In this document: one piece after another, positions 2,833 to 5,499 of the stretch
Numbering within the stretch: position 1 is the first letter of the stretch
Layout of the letters: every line of letters begins with the position of its first letter
NCBI GenBank assembly: GCA_018816485.1
Contig: JAHIVL010000083.1
Span: forward strand, 1-5,499
Direction: 5' to 3'
Source: Patescibacteria group bacterium
GTDB taxonomy: Bacteria; Patescibacteriota; Microgenomatia; UBA1400; PJMF01
DNA: 5,499 nt
Position numbers and translations under genes: made by a program
The notes under the pieces: model-generated
What the model was told of the DNA's origin: nothing
Databases searched by the model: none
The model's input: only the letters and a program-made list of their open reading frames with translations

Positions 2833-5499
2833 TTATTTGATTTCTATGGATGATTTAAGTTGTATCCTGTCCACATTAGTTGCCGCATTAATACTAAAAG
2901 TATATTCAATATTTCCAGGCACTCTCAAATTTGGTTCAATTTTGAAAGGCGCTGTCTCAAAATATATTTGAGTTTCTTTTGGTCCAACAGAGGAAGTAAC
3001 TGCGTTAGCCTTTAATAATGGAATATCTTGATTAATTGAAACATATTCTCCACCAATACTATATCCATAAATACCAGGCTCTATATCTTTCCAGCCAGTA
3101 TTAGTAAATTCTACAGCTATTTTGATCTCATCGCCTATCTGCGCTTGTGTTATTGCAACCCCGTTGCTGTCTATAAAATTAATTGCGTCTGCGTACACTC
3201 TTTTACCTAAATCTTTACCATTTTCAGCATTCCAGTTGGATGAATAAATAGAATAACCTTGTAATAATTTTTCCTCAAAAACTTGTTTATTGTCTGCATC
3301 TAAAACATATTTACCCGTATAGATTAAAGCGTCCATATAATTATATGTTTGGATAAAACTATCCGGCGCTTCTTCAATTTGCACCCTCTGACCGTATTGA
3401 TCAACTCCATTCCAATGTACAATATGATTGCCTGGTCCTCTTTCTCCTAATTTTAAGACAATAAGTGTAGTCGCAATATTATAGCCACTAACTTCACTCA
3501 TACCTTGAAGTTCAATCATTACTTCGCCTGTTTCAGCTAAAACATAGGGTATTCTGATATCCCAAGGATGACTCACATCAGTTTTAGCAGAATCTTGACT
3601 CTTAGCGTCTATTTTGCCCCATTTGCCTTGTTCTTTTAAAGCATTTTTTGTGTCTTCTTTTTTTTGCTGGTTATCAAGATCAACTGGCGGAACATCTCCT
3701 CCGCAAAGGCCTATAGCATGTATTAAATGACTTATACCTGGTATAAAATTAACAACTAAACATAAAATTTCTCCAATCAAATCTTTTAAAGCGCCAGCCG
3801 CAAACCCAAGAGATCCTTTTAAAATTTTAGCAGTAGTATTGATAAAACACTTTGGATAAACAGAAATCTTTTTAGTAAGCTCTTCTGTAAAATCCGGAAT
3901 AGAGAATTGCGCCTTTTGGAAGTCTAATACTGGACAACCTGTTGCCGGATCTGTTTTGGTAGTAACCATTGAAGATATGCCCGTGCCCAGAAAATCACCA
4001 ACTTTTAGAGCTAACTTATCGCTTTTGTCATTGGAATCCTCGTCCTTGTCTGTCATATTAGCTAATTGTTTCTTTAGAAAACCATCAGCAAAATTATGCA
4101 CTTTTGTAGCTGGTTGAGTAAGAATACCAGATATTAAATCATATTTTCCACCTTTTTGCAAAGGAGCAAGTAGGTACTTTTGAAGAGTTTTATCAGTGAA
4201 TTGTTTATCATAAATTTTAACTAAACCCTGTAATTTATCAGGATGTCCAGCAGGAAGATTAGAAATAGAATCAAATGTGATTTCGTTTACTTCATTGCCA
4301 GTGTCGTCATCAGTATTGTAATTTTGATATATTCTTGCAATGTATTCATTAGTTGGATCGTCTGCGTCTTTCTTAACGCGCACTTGAATTTTTATCAGAC
4401 CAAAAGCTTCTGTTTGAGCAAAATAGTCAATAAACTTTTCCAATGAAAGATCATAAGGAGGTGAAATTGTAAATTCTCCTTGTTGCAAAGAACTTGGAAT
4501 AGAACCAGTCTGAAGATAGCCAAATTTTCTCAACTGATTGGCAATATTATTATCACCTGTAGTATCCTGATTTTTTGCAAAAACTATGCTCTGCCCGCCT
4601 GTTTCACTACCAATAAATATAAAAGCCATCGTTGTTCCAGCAGTAGCTTGAACTTCCAGTTTACCTGCATCCATTGTAATGTCTATGCCACTGTCAAACT
4701 TATAAGAAGGATCGTAGGAGAGTTCGCCAATGCTTTTTGGATTATTCAAACCAATGTTTTTGTAACCCATTTTCTCTAATTTAGAAATAATGTCAGATGG
4801 CTGATAAGTCAATTGAGTTTGTAAAACTAAGCCATCACCTTCTGGCGTTTGATTATTGTCTTCTATTGCCCTGCCATTAGCTTTATAACCTGAACCTGTT
4901 TGTTCATCTGCTTTATATTCTCTCTCGCCTTTGATAGCTTGATCAACAGACCAAGAAGCCAGTCTAATCGCATAATTAAAAGCATTCTTATTAGCTAAAT
5001 CAGCCATTTGCACAAAATAACCATTCGTGCCCACTGCAGAAGACATAGAATCTGGAGTTACATCTAATTCTTGAGCCAAGGCTTGCAAAGTTTTCGCGCT
5101 AAAACTTTCTTGTTCTCCATCCTGAATTTTATCGCGCAGTTTTTCAGCAAAGAAAGATTCAAATTGAGGCAGAATTTTATAAACCTTTTCGTTGATGTAT
5201 CCGCGCTCTAAAACTTCGTTGTTCACTTTTATTATTGTATCAAAAACCACATCTTTCAAATATTTTGACCAATCCTTAATCAAATAAGCGTCTTCCATCT
5301 TTTTAGTCACATTTTTATAAACTTCATCATTAATTTTTTCTAAAGTAGAAAAAACAATTTTGATTAAAGCTTCTTTGCTTATTTCTTTAATACTTTGCCA
5401 GCCCCAACCAAAAGCATTTTCAAAAGCAGTAATTACTGAACCAACCTCAATATCTCCAATGCCAAGAAAAGCCTGACTCTTTTTCGGATAAAAAATACC
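2833..5499 (-). CDS. Very large putative exported protein with FlgD-like Ig domain (partial, 5' end outside window)
   Basis: The frame is open from the right edge to TAA at 2833-2835, giving 888 residues. The GTG at 5310 is internal, since 63 in-frame codons precede it without a stop. Numbering from the edge, residues 1-210 look helical and charged, with W32/W34 and W183. Residues 230-500 are mixed alpha/beta and Asp/Asn-rich. Residues 562-599 are hydrophobic (about 3703-3816), and the only four cysteines (522, 551, 580, 599) cluster there. At 645-733 a FlgD-type Ig-like domain is suggested by IPYVLAETGEVMIEL, PGNHIVHWNGVDQYG and YTGKYVL. Residues 783-888 form a second beta-rich domain (IAVEFTNTGW) resembling CARDB/NEW3-type Ig folds. 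Surface or envelope location, and membership of the same secretion or pilus locus as the gene at 1487, are inferences; it may be a TrbJ/VirB5-like or stalk component. I do not recognise the N-terminal family. Confidence 0.85.
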   Translation of the reverse strand, partial: GIFYPKKSQAFLGIGDIEVGSVITAFENAFGWGWQSIKEISKEALIKIVFSTLEKINDEVYKNVTKKMEDAYLIKDWSKYLKDVVFDTIIKVNNEVLERGYINEKVYKILPQFESFFAEKLRDKIQDGEQESFSAKTLQALAQELDVTPDSMSSAVGTNGYFVQMADLANKNAFNYAIRLASWSVDQAIKGEREYKADEQTGSGYKANGRAIEDNNQTPEGDGLVLQTQLTYQPSDIISKLEKMGYKNIGLNNPKSIGELSYDPSYKFDSGIDITMDAGKLEVQATAGTTMAFIFIGSETGGQSIVFAKNQDTTGDNNIANQLRKFGYLQTGSIPSSLQQGEFTISPPYDLSLEKFIDYFAQTEAFGLIKIQVRVKKDADDPTNEYIARIYQNYNTDDDTGNEVNEITFDSISNLPAGHPDKLQGLVKIYDKQFTDKTLQKYLLAPLQKGGKYDLISGILTQPATKVHNFADGFLKKQLANMTDKDEDSNDKSDKLALKVGDFLGTGISSMVTTKTDPATGCPVLDFQKAQFSIPDFTEELTKKISVYPKCFINTTAKILKGSLGFAAGALKDLIGEILCLVVNFIPGISHLIHAIGLCGGDVPPVDLDNQQKKEDTKNALKEQGKWGKIDAKSQDSAKTDVSHPWDIRIPYVLAETGEVMIELQGMSEVSGYNIATTLIVLKLGERGPGNHIVHWNGVDQYGQRVQIEEAPDSFIQTYNYMDALIYTGKYVLDADNKQVFEEKLLQGYSIYSSNWNAENGKDLGKRVYADAINFIDSNGVAITQAQIGDEIKIAVEFTNTGWKDIEPGIYGYSIGGEYVSINQDIPLLKANAVTSSVGPKETQIYFETAPFKIEPNLRVPGNIEYTFSINAATNVDRIQLKSSIEIK
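3301..3552 (-). other. FlgD-like Ig domain coding segment
   Basis: It encodes window residues 650-733 of the large protein. The order IPYVL-x-E-x-G, then G-x2-GPGNHIVHWNGVDQYGQRV, then YTGKYVL follows the FlgD/secretion-type Ig pattern of strand, 'G-x-H-x-V-x-W-x-G-x-D-x2-G', then 'G-x-Y'. Such domains are known from flagellar hook-cap proteins and as C-terminal domains of many secreted bacterial proteins. No flagellar genes are present, so a structural or adhesive role is more likely. Confidence 0.55.

Noticed and set aside
2774..2971. Plus-strand 65-codon frame at the 3' end of the large gene
   Set aside because: It crosses the bidirectional terminator and is antisense to the large gene; no ribosome binding site is present.
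4243..4779. Plus-strand frames within the large gene
   Set aside because: They are antisense to a long, uninterrupted coding frame and have no independent initiation signals.
5308..5310. GTG as the start of the large minus-strand protein
   Set aside because: The frame is open upstream for all 63 codons to the window edge, with coherent protein sequence (for example FENAFGWGWQSIKE). There is no ribosome binding site before the GTG.
1..5499. Alternative genetic code (TGA as Gly or Trp), as in some Patescibacteria
   Set aside because: The genes contain no in-frame TGA, use TGG for tryptophan, and two end in TAA. The standard code explains everything.

Overview
The window is AT-rich bacterial DNA in the standard genetic code: the three genes read through without in-frame TGA or TAG. 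It most resembles a Candidate Phyla Radiation (Patescibacteria, probably Parcubacteria-like) genome. The main reason is the membrane module at the left edge, with a W-x3-RD-x2-N-x-LFI-x-ILLYIAF-x-TVLRI pattern followed by K-K-M-L-P-x-F-L-L-A-A-I-L-I-N-F. I recognise this from memory as the VirB6/TrbL-like proteins of type IV secretion/pilus loci in those lineages. Large exported proteins of unknown function and intergenic regions full of hairpins also fit. This placement is inference, as no rRNA or housekeeping gene is present.

Layout. (1) 1-1487, minus strand: a secreted or membrane protein with a signal peptide, an ectodomain with 26 cysteines, and at least three C-terminal membrane segments. 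It runs off the left edge. (2) 1488-2279: no gene. This stretch holds a 60-bp tandem array of palindromic units, one unit interrupted by a 47-bp palindromic element, an imperfect hairpin, a lone consensus DnaA box, a 155-bp nested palindrome, and a 17-bp-stem hairpin abutting a strong promoter. (3) 2280-2711, plus strand: a small putative lipoprotein with a near-consensus promoter and ribosome binding site. (4) 2712-2832: three consecutive hairpins, the last a bidirectional terminator between convergent genes. (5) 2833-5499, minus strand: at least 888 residues of a very large, probably exported protein with a helical N-terminal part, a hydrophobic cysteine-containing middle, a FlgD-type Ig-like domain and a second beta-sandwich domain at the C-terminus. 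Its start lies beyond the right edge.

The two minus-strand genes look like neighbours in one envelope-spanning secretion, pilus or surface locus. They are now separated by a roughly 1.35-kb islet carrying the oppositely oriented lipoprotein gene and dense repeats, so they are unlikely to share a transcript. The strongest leads are the cysteine-rich ectodomain joined to a VirB6/TrbL-like membrane domain, the FlgD-Ig-tailed giant protein, and the two related short palindromic elements, one of which sits inside a tandem repeat unit.
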